DNA of 38,466 bases from an uncultured Clostridia bacterium (GTDB lineage: Bacteria > Bacillota > Clostridia > Oscillospirales > Oscillospiraceae): assembly GCA_947165825.1 (NCBI GenBank), contig CAMVBX010000006.1, positions 1 through 38,466 on the forward strand, in the 5' to 3' direction. The translations under genes were made by a program, and so were the position numbers. The notes under the pieces were generated by a model, which searched no databases, had not been told where the DNA came from, and saw only the letters and a program-made list of their open reading frames with translations. Positions 31,312-38,466 of this stretch are shown here, one piece after another. Within the stretch, counting starts at the first letter, position 1. Each line of letters starts with the position of its first letter.

Positions 31312-33498
31312 ATGGAGCATAGACGACTGGAGCTGGCCCTGTACGGAAAGGGCGGCATCGGCAAGTCCACGGTCAGCGCAAACCTCTCCGCCGCCCTGGC
31401 GGCGGCGGGCAGCCGGGTTCTGCAGGTGGGCTGCGATCCCAAGCATGATTCCACCCGGCTGCTCCTGGGAGGCGGGAGTCTCCCCACGGTGCTGGATTAT
31501 CTGCGGACCGTGCCCAGGGAGCAGGAAAGGCTGGATGCGGTGCTCCGCACGGGCTGGGGCAAGATCGGCTGCGTGGAGGCCGGCGGACCGAAGCCCGGCG
31601 TGGGCTGCGCGGGCCGGGGCATCATCACCGCCTTTGAATTTCTGGAGCGCCATCGGGCAAAGGCGAATTATGACGTTCTGATCTACGACGTGCTGGGGGA
31701 CGTGGTCTGCGGCGGCTTCGCCGTGCCCATCCGCCGGGAATATGCCGACGCGGTTTTTCTGGTGACCAGCGGAGAATTCATGGCCCTGTACGCCGCAAAC
31801 AATATTCTCCGGGGGATCCGGAATTTTGACGGCGGGGAATGCCGCCGCGCGGCGGGGATCATCTTCAATGCGCGGAACCTGTCCGGGGAGGCGGAGCGGG
31901 TGGAACGCTTCGCCCGGGCGGTGGGACTGCCCATCGTGGCCCGTGTCCCACGGAGCGAGGCCTTCGCCCGGGGAGAGGAGGCGGGAAAACCCCTCCTTGC
32001 CTTGGAAGGCTATGATCGGGAGAAGGCGGTATTCACCCGCCTGGCGGAGACGATCCGCAGCGGTCTGACCCTGTATGAAGCCCGCCCTCTAGAGGATGAA
32101 GCCCTGGAGGAGGTGGTGCTCCGCGGCGGCACCGCGGCTCCGGCTGCGGCTGCGGAACCGACTCCGGAACCGCAGCAGAAAGCAAAGACTTCCGATCCGG
32201 CCCCGGCGCCGGACGAACCCCGGATGCCGCTGTACGGCTGCGCCTTCAACGGCGCCGCCACCACGGCGGTCCACCTGACGGACGCGCTGGTGATCGCCCA
32301 TTCTCCCCGGTCCTGCGCCTTCTATACCTGGCAGAATATCAGCTCCCCCGGACGGCGGAATCTGTTCAACCGGGGGATCCTCATGCCCTCTGCCATCAGC
32401 CCGGGCTTCGAAACCACGGAAATCGGCCATGCCGAGGCGGTATTCGGCGGCGTGGAGAAGCTCAGGGCGCAGGTGGAGCGGGCCTTGGAGCGAAAGCCCG
32501 GGGCGGTGGTGGTGATCAGTTCCTGCGTCAGCGGGATCATCGGGGACGATCTCCTCAGCCTGGAGCGCCTCTCCACCCCGGAAACTCCGGTGATCGCCGT
32601 ACCGGCGGACGGAGTCCTGGGCGGGGACTATATGGAAGGGATCCGACTTTGCCTCCACACCCTGGCGGAGAAGCTGGTGCGTCGGGACGCGCCACTCCGG
32701 CCCAGGACGGTGAACCTCATCGGCGAGGTGGGGGTGAGCAACAATACCCAGGTGGACTATCAGACCCTGCGCCGTCTTCTGGGGGAAATGGGGATCTCCA
32801 TCGGCTGCCGCTTCCTGGGGGACTGTACGGCGCAGGAGCTGCGGGATCTGCTGAGCGCGCCGCTGAACCTTCTGGCCACGGACAGCCAGGACAATCTGGA
32901 GCTGAAGGCGTGGCTGGAAACGGAATACGGCTGCCGTTTCCACCCGGGCTGCCTGCCCATCGGTTTCCGGGCCACCCGGAATTTCCTCCTGGAGCTGGGG
33001 GACTTCTTCGGCTGCCGGGAGGAGGCGGAGGCCCTGATTTCCCGGGAAGAAGCGGATTACCGGCGGGAGATCGAAAGCCTTCGGCCTCTGCTGCAGGGAA
33101 AACGCATCCTGATGACCACCATCAACGCCAATCTGGACTGGCTCCTGGATGCGGCGGAGGACTGCGGCATGGAGTTCGTGTGGATCGGCGTGCTGAATTA
33201 TCTCCACCGGGAACTGCGGATCACGGACCGGCAGGAGCGGAATGCCGTCATCCGGGAGATCACCGGGGGAGATATCGTGGAACAGCGCATTCGGGAGCTG
33301 AAGCCGGATATGGTCCTGGGAAACTACACCGCCCGGGCGGAGGGCGGAGAGTATATCGCGGATACGCTGCCCATGACCCAGCCCATCGGCTTCGGCTCCG
33401 GGCTGACGGTCCTGCGCCGCTGGGCGCAGCTGAACAAGAACGAAAGAGAGGGGGAGTGGGAGCATGACCGGGTCTGGTTTGAACAGTATTTTGCCTGA
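31312..33498 (+). CDS. Nitrogenase-like fusion: NifH-type iron protein joined to NifD-like subunit
   Basis: The 728-residue protein joins two parts. Residues 1-262 are a complete iron protein: P-loop GKGGIGKST (12-20), GCDPKHDST, GVGCAGRG with Cys99, and YDVLGDVVCGGF with Cys133, the two ligands of the shared [4Fe-4S] cluster, then SGEFMALYAANNI. A Pro/Ala-rich linker (about 263-304) follows. Residues 305-728 are NifD-like: GCAFNGAATT (Cys310), SPRSCAFY (Cys335) and SSCVSGIIGDD (Cys405) match P-cluster cysteines 62, 88 and 154 of NifD. I find no equivalent of Cys275 (the region reads NLLATDSQDN) or of His442. True nitrogenase function is therefore unlikely. The substrate is unknown. ATG 31312 follows GAGGAGGG. 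It overlaps the NifK-like gene by 35 bases. Confidence 0.93.
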   Translation: MEHRRLELALYGKGGIGKSTVSANLSAALAAAGSRVLQVGCDPKHDSTRLLLGGGSLPTVLDYLRTVPREQERLDAVLRTGWGKIGCVEAGGPKPGVGCAGRGIITAFEFLERHRAKANYDVLIYDVLGDVVCGGFAVPIRREYADAVFLVTSGEFMALYAANNILRGIRNFDGGECRRAAGIIFNARNLSGEAERVERFARAVGLPIVARVPRSEAFARGEEAGKPLLALEGYDREKAVFTRLAETIRSGLTLYEARPLEDEALEEVVLRGGTAAPAAAAEPTPEPQQKAKTSDPAPAPDEPRMPLYGCAFNGAATTAVHLTDALVIAHSPRSCAFYTWQNISSPGRRNLFNRGILMPSAISPGFETTEIGHAEAVFGGVEKLRAQVERALERKPGAVVVISSCVSGIIGDDLLSLERLSTPETPVIAVPADGVLGGDYMEGIRLCLHTLAEKLVRRDAPLRPRTVNLIGEVGVSNNTQVDYQTLRRLLGEMGISIGCRFLGDCTAQELRDLLSAPLNLLATDSQDNLELKAWLETEYGCRFHPGCLPIGFRATRNFLLELGDFFGCREEAEALISREEADYRREIESLRPLLQGKRILMTTINANLDWLLDAAEDCGMEFVWIGVLNYLHRELRITDRQERNAVIREITGGDIVEQRIRELKPDMVLGNYTARAEGGEYIADTLPMTQPIGFGSGLTVLRRWAQLNKNEREGEWEHDRVWFEQYFA

Positions 33499-34702
33499 CT
33501 GCACCACCGGCGCCATCTTTGCGGTGGAGGGGATCCAAAACGCCGTGGTGCTGCTGAACGGACCCATGGGCTGCCGCTTCTACCACAGCACCACCTCCCG
33601 TTTCCTCACCATCCGCCCGCTGCTCCGTCTGCCTGAGGAGGAGGGGAAAGACCCCAGGCCGGTGGATTACAACACCCTGAACAACTGGTTCTTCCGCCAG
33701 GAGCGGGTGCCCTGTACCTGGCTGGACGGACGGGACTTTGTGTACGGGACGAAGGACAAGGTGCTGGAGGCTCTGGCCTATATCCGGGATCACGTGGCCT
33801 TCGACCTCCTGGCCATCGTGGATTCCCCCGGAGCCTCCCTCATCGGGGACGCGCTCCTGGAGCCAGCCCGGGGTATCCTGGGGGATAAGGTCGTGCTGCT
33901 GGAATCTCCGGGGTGGTCCGCCTCCTTTGAAGACGGCGCCTCCTATGCCGCCCTGGAGCTGCTGCGGAAGGGCGTCAGACTTCACCGTACCGGGGAAAGG
34001 AGAGAAGGGAAGTCCGTGAATCTTCTGGGCTTCAATCTCTGGCAGCGGTACCAGGAAGGGGATATCCTGGAAATGAAACGGCTCCTGGAGCTCTGCGGGA
34101 TCGGGGTCAACGCGGTCCTTTGCGCGGGCTGCAGTCTTCCCGAGCTGGAGCGGATGCCGGAGGCTGACCTGAACCTGGTGGTCTACCCGGAGCTGGGGCT
34201 GGACTGCGCCGGATACCTGGAGGAAGCCTGGGGCATGCCGTACTTTGTCTGCCCCACTCTGCCCGTGGGCTTCCGGGCGACGGAGGAGCTTCTGGAGGAA
34301 CTGTGCCGCCGGCTGGGGATGGATCCCGCCCCGGCCCTGGAGGACAGCCGTCGGGCCAGGGCCCTGGCCTGGTACAAGATCCGGGATATCCAGCAGAGCT
34401 ACGGCAGGCCCAGGGGTGTCCGATTCCACGTGGATATCGGCCCCAGCGCGGATAAGGCCTATACCGCATTTCTCCGGGATTACCTGGCGATGGAGCCCTC
34501 GCCGCCGGGGGAGGCGGAGCTGGTGTTTTCCGACGCAAACGTCATCGCGGAGCTGATGCTGGAGAACAAGCGCTTCTGCGGCATCGAAGCCCGGATGCCC
34601 GGCATGGGCTATACGGATCTGATCCCCAAGACCCATCTGGGGGTGCAGGGCGCCCTGTTTCTCATCGAACAGGTCTTGAACGGCCTGATGAGCAAAATCT
34701 GA
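33464..34702 (+). CDS. Nitrogenase-like component 1, NifK-like subunit
   Basis: The 412-residue protein begins with PDCTTGAIFAVEGIQNAV (Cys13) and LLNGPMGCRFYHST (Cys37), the first two P-cluster-type cysteines of the NifD/K/E/N/BchB superfamily. At the place of the third, before IGDAL, it reads DSPGASLIGD, with no cysteine; an Asp, Ser or the partner chain may supply the ligand, as the known BchB Asp ligand shows is possible. Later parts (LLGFNLWQRYQEGD, CAGCSLPELERM, PTLPVGFRATEELL, GMGYTDLIPKTHLGVQGAL) fit the superfamily folds. It should pair with the fused NifHD-like protein. ATG 33464 lies inside the preceding gene with GAGGGGGAG upstream, pointing to coupled translation. Confidence 0.9.
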   Translation: MTGSGLNSILPDCTTGAIFAVEGIQNAVVLLNGPMGCRFYHSTTSRFLTIRPLLRLPEEEGKDPRPVDYNTLNNWFFRQERVPCTWLDGRDFVYGTKDKVLEALAYIRDHVAFDLLAIVDSPGASLIGDALLEPARGILGDKVVLLESPGWSASFEDGASYAALELLRKGVRLHRTGERREGKSVNLLGFNLWQRYQEGDILEMKRLLELCGIGVNAVLCAGCSLPELERMPEADLNLVVYPELGLDCAGYLEEAWGMPYFVCPTLPVGFRATEELLEELCRRLGMDPAPALEDSRRARALAWYKIRDIQQSYGRPRGVRFHVDIGPSADKAYTAFLRDYLAMEPSPPGEAELVFSDANVIAELMLENKRFCGIEARMPGMGYTDLIPKTHLGVQGALFLIEQVLNGLMSKI

Positions 34703-34727
34703 AACAGAAAATCCGAATCTGCCTGTT

Positions 34728-34763
34728 CACCCCTTGCGGGATACCCCGCAGGGGGTGTATTAT
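34728..34763 (+). promoter_or_regulatory. Hairpin/operator and putative promoter before the M42 gene
   Basis: A 13-bp inverted repeat, CACCCCTTGCGGG (34728-34740) and CCCGCAGGGGGTG (34745-34757), with one G-T pair and loop ATAC, overlaps a possible promoter TTGCGG (34734-34739) - 18 bases - TATTAT (34758-34763). There is no T-run, so an operator is as likely as a terminator. Confidence 0.5.
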
Positions 34764-34802
34764 GCTGGAGAATTAGCCTATGCTTACAAAGGAGTACATG
34801 CC

Positions 34803-35837
34803 ATGATTCCCTTCGATGAGAAGTATTGCCTGGATACCTTCCGGCGTCTGCTGGAGGTGGACAGCACCACCGGCCAGTATGAGGAGATCCAGAAGCTTCT
34901 TTGCGCCATTCTGGAGGAACTGGGTTATTCCTATTCCACCGTGCGGAAGGGCGGCGTCATCGCAGACCTGGGGGGCGAGGGAAACGCCCTGTGCCTCACC
35001 GCCCATGTGGACGATATCGGCCTTATGGTGCGCCATGTGAACCGGGACGGGACCCTGAACGTCTGCTCCGTGGGGGGACTGTACCCCTTCTACTGCGTGA
35101 CGGAAAATGTCCGGGTGTATACCCGGGAGGGAAAGGTTTTTACCGGCACCGTATGCCGTACGCCCAATTCCATCCACGTGACGGAGGAGGAGCTGCGCGC
35201 CGTGCTGCCGGATTTCCGCACCAATGTGTGCGTGGTGCTGGACGCGGACACCCGCAGCGCGGAGGAGACGAAAGCCCTGGGGGTGGATACGGGGGATATC
35301 ATCGCCCTGGAGCCCCGAATGGCCCTTTCCGGCGGGTATCTCAAGAGCCGGTTTATCGACGATAAGGCCTGCGCCGCCCTGCTCCTTGCCCTGATGAAGG
35401 GAATCAGGGAGAGCGGTAAGACCCTGGGGCGGAAGGTCTACGCCTATTTCGCCATGTATGAGGAGATCGGTCACGGCACCGTCGTGCTGCCCGGGGACGT
35501 GGAGGATATGATCGCCATCGATATCGCCCCCACAGGGCCGGATCAGAATTCCGATGAGCGGAAGGTCTCCATCTTTGCCAAGGATTCCCGCTATCCCTAC
35601 CACTGGGGCCTGACCAACGAGATCCGGGCAGCGGCGATCCGGGCGGGCGTCCCCTTCGAGATGGACATCTTCACCCCCCATTACGGTACGGACTGTGACC
35701 CCGTCATCACGGCGGGCTATGACGTGCGCCATGGGGCCATCGGTCCCGGCACCGCCAACAGCCACGGCTACGAGCGCACCCATCTGGAGGGACTCAAGGC
35801 TACCCATGACCTGCTGGCAGCCTGCCTCAATCTGTAA
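34803..35837 (+). CDS. M42-family metallo-aminopeptidase
   Basis: The 344-residue enzyme has all zinc ligands and catalytic residues of family M42 (glutamyl aminopeptidase/tetrahedral TET type): LTAHVDDIG (His68, Asp70), FIDDKACAALLL (Asp186), YEEIGHG (Glu220, Glu221), AIDIAPTG, and a C-terminal GTANSHGYERTH. Members form large dodecamers in the cytoplasm that trim peptides from the N-terminus. ATG 34803 is preceded by AAAGGAG at eight bases; upstream in-frame codons have no such site. It is 100 bases after the NifK-like gene and 20 bases before feoB. A role linked to either is not visible. Confidence 0.93.
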   Translation: MIPFDEKYCLDTFRRLLEVDSTTGQYEEIQKLLCAILEELGYSYSTVRKGGVIADLGGEGNALCLTAHVDDIGLMVRHVNRDGTLNVCSVGGLYPFYCVTENVRVYTREGKVFTGTVCRTPNSIHVTEEELRAVLPDFRTNVCVVLDADTRSAEETKALGVDTGDIIALEPRMALSGGYLKSRFIDDKACAALLLALMKGIRESGKTLGRKVYAYFAMYEEIGHGTVVLPGDVEDMIAIDIAPTGPDQNSDERKVSIFAKDSRYPYHWGLTNEIRAAAIRAGVPFEMDIFTPHYGTDCDPVITAGYDVRHGAIGPGTANSHGYERTHLEGLKATHDLLAACLNL

Positions 35838-35857
35838 ACGGACAAGGAAGAGATCAG

Positions 35858-38203
35858 ATGACCTTACGGGATCTGGAAATCGGAAAAAGCGCCGTCGTCA
35901 CCGCCATCGGCGGACAGGGCGCGTTGCGGCAGCATTTCCTGGATATGGGCGTTCTTCCGGGAGCGGAGATCACGGTGGTGAAATACGCCCCCATGGGAGA
36001 TCCCATGGAGCTGATGATCCACGGCTACTCCCTTACCCTGCGTCTGGCGGACGCGGAGAAGATCACGGTGGAGCCCGTCCGGGGGGAGCACCGGGAGCCG
36101 GAGAAACCGGACCAGCGGAAGAAGACCGCCCACCCCGGCCTGGGGGAGGGCGGCGAGTTCCACCCCAAGGGCAGCGGGGATCCCCTGCCGGAGGGAACGC
36201 TGCTTACCTTCGCCCTGGTGGGGAACCAGAACTGCGGAAAAACCACCCTGTTCAATCAGCTCACCGGCGCCAATCAGCACGTGGGGAATTTTCCCGGGGT
36301 CACGGTGGACCGGAAGGACGGACAGATCCGGGGCCATTCGGATACCCGGGTGACGGATCTGCCGGGGATCTATTCCATGTCCCCCTATACCAGCGAGGAG
36401 ATCGTCTCCCGGAACTTTGTCATCCGGGAGAAGCCCAAGGCGATCATCAATATTCTGGACGCCACCAATATCGAACGGAACCTGTATCTCACCATGCAGC
36501 TCCTGGAGATGGACGTGCCCATGGTGGTGGCCCTGAATATGATGGACGAGGTAGCCGCCAACGGCGGAAGCATTGACATCAACCGCATGGAGAACCTCCT
36601 GGGCGTGCCTGTGGTGGCCATCGCCGCCGCGAAAAACTCCGGCGTGGATGAGCTGGTGGACCACGCCATCCATATCGCCCATTACCAGGAAAAGCCCCAG
36701 CGCCAGGATTTCTGCGGGGCGGATGACAACGGCGGCGCGGTACACCGCTGCCTCCACGGCATCAGTCATCTCATCGAGGACCACGCCCGTCGGGCAGGGC
36801 TGCCTCTGCGCTTCGCCGCATCCAAGGTGGTGGAAGGAGACCCGCTCATTCTGGAGCAGCTGGAGTTGGACGAAAACGAGCGGGACATGGTGGAGCACAT
36901 CATCCTCCAGATGGAGGCGGAGCGGGGACTGGATCGGAGCGCCGCCATTGCGGATATGCGCTTCCGCTTCATCGGGGAGACCTGCCGGGAGACCGTCATC
37001 AAGCCCAGACAGTCCCGGGAAAAGGTCCGCAGCGAGCGGATAGACCGGATCCTGACGGGGAAATATACCGCTATCCCCACCTTCGTCCTCATCATGGCCC
37101 TGGTGTTCTGGCTCACCTTCAACGTCATCGGAGCTAAGCTCCAGGAGCTGATGGATCTGGGCATCGGCGCCCTGACGGAGCTGGCGGACCGGCTTCTGAC
37201 CGCCGGAAACGTCAACGAAGCCCTCCATGGCCTGATCATCGACGGGATCTTTACCGGGGTGGGCAGTGTACTCAGCTTTCTGCCCATTATCGTGACCCTG
37301 TTTTTCTTCCTCTCCCTGCTGGAGGACAGCGGCTATATCGCCCGGGTGGCCTTCGTGATGGACAAGCTGCTCAGAAAGATCGGTCTTTCCGGCCGCAGCA
37401 TCGTGCCGATGCTGATCGGCTTCGGCTGTACGGTCCCTGCAGTTATGTCAACCAGAACCCTGCCCTCGGAGCGGGACCGGAAAATGACGATCCTGCTGAC
37501 GCCCTTTATGAGCTGCACCGCCAAGCTGCCGATTTACGCGTTTTTTGTCGGGGCCTTTTTCCCGAAGCAGGGCGGCCTGCTTATGATCGGGCTCTATTGC
37601 CTCGGGATCATCCTGGGGGTGCTGGCCGCCTTCCTGTACAAGGGGACCCTGTTCCGGGGCGAGCCGGTGCCCTTCGTGATGGAGCTGCCCAATTACCGCC
37701 TTCCCGGGGCGAAAAACGTGCTGCGGCTCCTGTGGGAAAAGGCCGGAGATTTTCTGAAGCGCGCCTTCACCGTCATCCTCATCGCCACGGTGGTCATCTG
37801 GTTCCTGAAGAGCTTCGATCCCCGCTTTGATCTGGTGCGGGATTCCCAGAAGAGCATCCTGGCCATGATCGCCGGTATCCTGACCCCCATTATGCGGCCC
37901 CTGGGCCTGGGGGATTGGCGGATCTGCACCTCCCTGATCTGCGGCTTCACCGCGAAGGAAAGCGTGGTCTCCACCATGGAGCTACTGTTCGGCGGCAGCG
38001 TGGAGCAGGCGTTGACCGCCCTTGGCGCTGCCTGCATGCTGGTATTCTCCCTGCTGTATACCCCCTGCGTGGCGGCGGTGGCCGCCGTGCGGCGGGAGCT
38101 GGGACGCCGCTGGTCCCTGGGCGTGGTGGTCTGGCAGTGCGCGGTGGCCTGGCTGGCGACCCTGGCGGTCCGGGGCGTGCTGATCCTGTTGGGAGTGCGA
38201 TAG
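35858..38203 (+). CDS. feoB: Ferrous iron transporter, FeoA-FeoB fusion
   Basis: The 781-residue protein starts with a FeoA SH3-like domain (1-75, MTLRDLEIGKSAVVTAIGG, FLDMGVLPGAEITVV). A charged linker leads to the FeoB G domain: G1 GNQNCGKTTLF (122-132), G2 FPGVTVDRK, G3 DLPGIYSMSPY, G4 LNMMDE, then a GDI-like helical domain and the membrane part. The latter has the two Gate regions (DSGYIARVAFVMDKLL, GFGCTVPAVMSTR, FMSCTAKLPIYAFF). It imports Fe2+ across the cytoplasmic membrane in anaerobes. The FeoA part is normally a separate gene; fusion is known in some Clostridia. ATG 35858 lies 20 bases after the M42 stop. Confidence 0.95.
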   Translation: MTLRDLEIGKSAVVTAIGGQGALRQHFLDMGVLPGAEITVVKYAPMGDPMELMIHGYSLTLRLADAEKITVEPVRGEHREPEKPDQRKKTAHPGLGEGGEFHPKGSGDPLPEGTLLTFALVGNQNCGKTTLFNQLTGANQHVGNFPGVTVDRKDGQIRGHSDTRVTDLPGIYSMSPYTSEEIVSRNFVIREKPKAIINILDATNIERNLYLTMQLLEMDVPMVVALNMMDEVAANGGSIDINRMENLLGVPVVAIAAAKNSGVDELVDHAIHIAHYQEKPQRQDFCGADDNGGAVHRCLHGISHLIEDHARRAGLPLRFAASKVVEGDPLILEQLELDENERDMVEHIILQMEAERGLDRSAAIADMRFRFIGETCRETVIKPRQSREKVRSERIDRILTGKYTAIPTFVLIMALVFWLTFNVIGAKLQELMDLGIGALTELADRLLTAGNVNEALHGLIIDGIFTGVGSVLSFLPIIVTLFFFLSLLEDSGYIARVAFVMDKLLRKIGLSGRSIVPMLIGFGCTVPAVMSTRTLPSERDRKMTILLTPFMSCTAKLPIYAFFVGAFFPKQGGLLMIGLYCLGIILGVLAAFLYKGTLFRGEPVPFVMELPNYRLPGAKNVLRLLWEKAGDFLKRAFTVILIATVVIWFLKSFDPRFDLVRDSQKSILAMIAGILTPIMRPLGLGDWRICTSLICGFTAKESVVSTMELLFGGSVEQALTALGAACMLVFSLLYTPCVAAVAAVRRELGRRWSLGVVVWQCAVAWLATLAVRGVLILLGVR

Positions 38204-38204
38204 A

Positions 38205-38402
38205 ATGAATATCTGGGATATCCTGATCATCCTTCTGCTGCTGTTCGTCCTGGTCCGGGCGATCCTGCGCATCCGGAAGAACCGGGGCGGCTGTTCCTGC
38301 GGCTCCGGAGGCTGCAGCGGCTGTACGGGAGAAAAAAACTGCCCCGCCTGCCAGAGGGCAGGGGGGACGGATGAACCCGATCACGAAGAGGAGCGCCGCT
38401 AA
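38205..38402 (+). CDS. FeoB-associated Cys-rich membrane protein
   Basis: The 65-residue protein has one membrane helix (5-20, DILIILLLLFVLVRAIL) and a cytoplasmic tail with six cysteines (30, 32, 37, 40, 46, 49 in GGCSCGSGGCSGCTG and NCPACQ). It fits the FeoB-associated Cys-rich (FeoB_associated) family found downstream of feoB in anaerobes. The cysteines could pass iron from the transporter, which is inferred. It starts one base after the feoB stop. A hairpin GAGCGCCG/CGGCGCTC (38391-38410) spans its stop codon. Confidence 0.85.
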   Translation: MNIWDILIILLLLFVLVRAILRIRKNRGGCSCGSGGCSGCTGEKNCPACQRAGGTDEPDHEEERR

Positions 38403-38435
38403 CGGCGCTCCTGAGTGTGTCGACAAAGTCGACAC
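38391..38435 (+). repeat. Two hairpins after the feoB operon
   Basis: GAGCGCCG (38391-38398) pairs with CGGCGCTC (38403-38410) around the stop codon. A perfect palindrome GTGTCGAC-AAA-GTCGACAC (38417-38435) follows. Its first 14 bases match the repeat at 11762-11775. There is no T-run in the visible part; the window ends at 38466. Confidence 0.6.
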
Positions 38436-38466
38436 GCTTCGACCGGGACCCACTTCGTTGGGCTCC

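Noticed and set aside
31312-34702. True molybdenum nitrogenase for nitrogen fixation
   Set aside because: The Cys275 and His442 equivalents are not found, the NifK-like subunit lacks one P-cluster cysteine, and nifB, nifE and nifN are absent.
31312-34702. Protochlorophyllide or chlorophyllide reductase, or the F430 enzyme CfbCD
   Set aside because: Those reductases are separate from their catalytic subunits, and no tetrapyrrole genes lie nearby. A distant relation within the superfamily is not excluded.
1-38466. CRISPR array, prophage or insertion sequence with transposase
   Set aside because: No regularly spaced repeats, phage structural genes, integrase or transposase were found on either strand.

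Overview
This window looks like a chromosomal segment of a high-GC, spore-forming anaerobe of the class Clostridia, probably an uncultured gut relative of the Oscillospirales or Christensenellales. The evidence is a Bacillus/Clostridium-type large SRP RNA next to dnaX and ybaB, the dipicolinate synthase pair dpaA/dpaB, FeoAB, a GH25 lysozyme with InlB-type repeats, and strong AGGAGG-type ribosome binding sites with frequent TTG starts. I see no phage, plasmid, CRISPR, tRNA or rRNA genes.

Layout. 1-1182: the tail of an Ig-like surface protein and its terminator, then about 1 kb of decayed genes (possible ArsR-like fragment, rmlA start, radical SAM/SPASM end, EamA transporter end). 1264-2382: intact UDP-GlcNAc 2-epimerase, the survivor of what may have been a surface-polysaccharide region. 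2502-5807 (minus): membrane glycosyltransferase, NYN/OST-HTH RNA-binding protein and metallophosphoesterase. 6009-8036: zinc-ribbon/Ig-like membrane protein and CPBP protease. 8136-11725: SRP RNA, dnaX, ybaB, dpaA, dpaB. 12006-14625 (minus): zinc-ribbon protein, TPM-domain protein and a small membrane HExxH protein. 14784-19900: GH25 lysozyme, hflK, hflC and a eukaryotic-type UDP-sugar pyrophosphorylase. 20036-25422: two large paralogous lipoproteins, the first frameshifted, behind identical MerR-type promoters and palindromic repeat elements. 25592-31192 (minus): five-gene run of SanA-like protein, Na+/H+ antiporter, nitroreductase, ketopantoate-reductase-like enzyme and MATE transporter. 31312-38402 (plus): a nitrogenase-like pair, an M42 aminopeptidase, FeoAB and a FeoB-associated Cys-rich protein.

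The most interesting system is 31312-34702. One ORF fuses a complete NifH-type iron protein (P-loop and both [4Fe-4S] cysteines present) through a Pro/Ala-rich linker to a NifD-like subunit, and the next gene, overlapping it by 35 bases, encodes a NifK-like subunit. The NifD-like part keeps three P-cluster-type cysteines, but I do not find the equivalents of the cofactor-binding Cys275 and His442 of true nitrogenase. The NifK-like part has two of the three expected cysteines. No nifB, nifE or nifN is present. This is therefore unlikely to be a nitrogen-fixing enzyme and is better viewed as a nitrogenase-like reductase of unknown substrate. The ferrous iron uptake genes downstream could supply iron for its clusters, but that link is inferred from gene order only.

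Second in interest are the duplicated lipoproteins. Each is built from a twice-repeated module, and both are driven by a promoter with a 19-bp spacer carrying a perfect dyad, the architecture of MerR-family regulation. Other points worth following are the small gluzincin-like membrane protein at 12006-12440 and a probable leaderless transcript at 14784.
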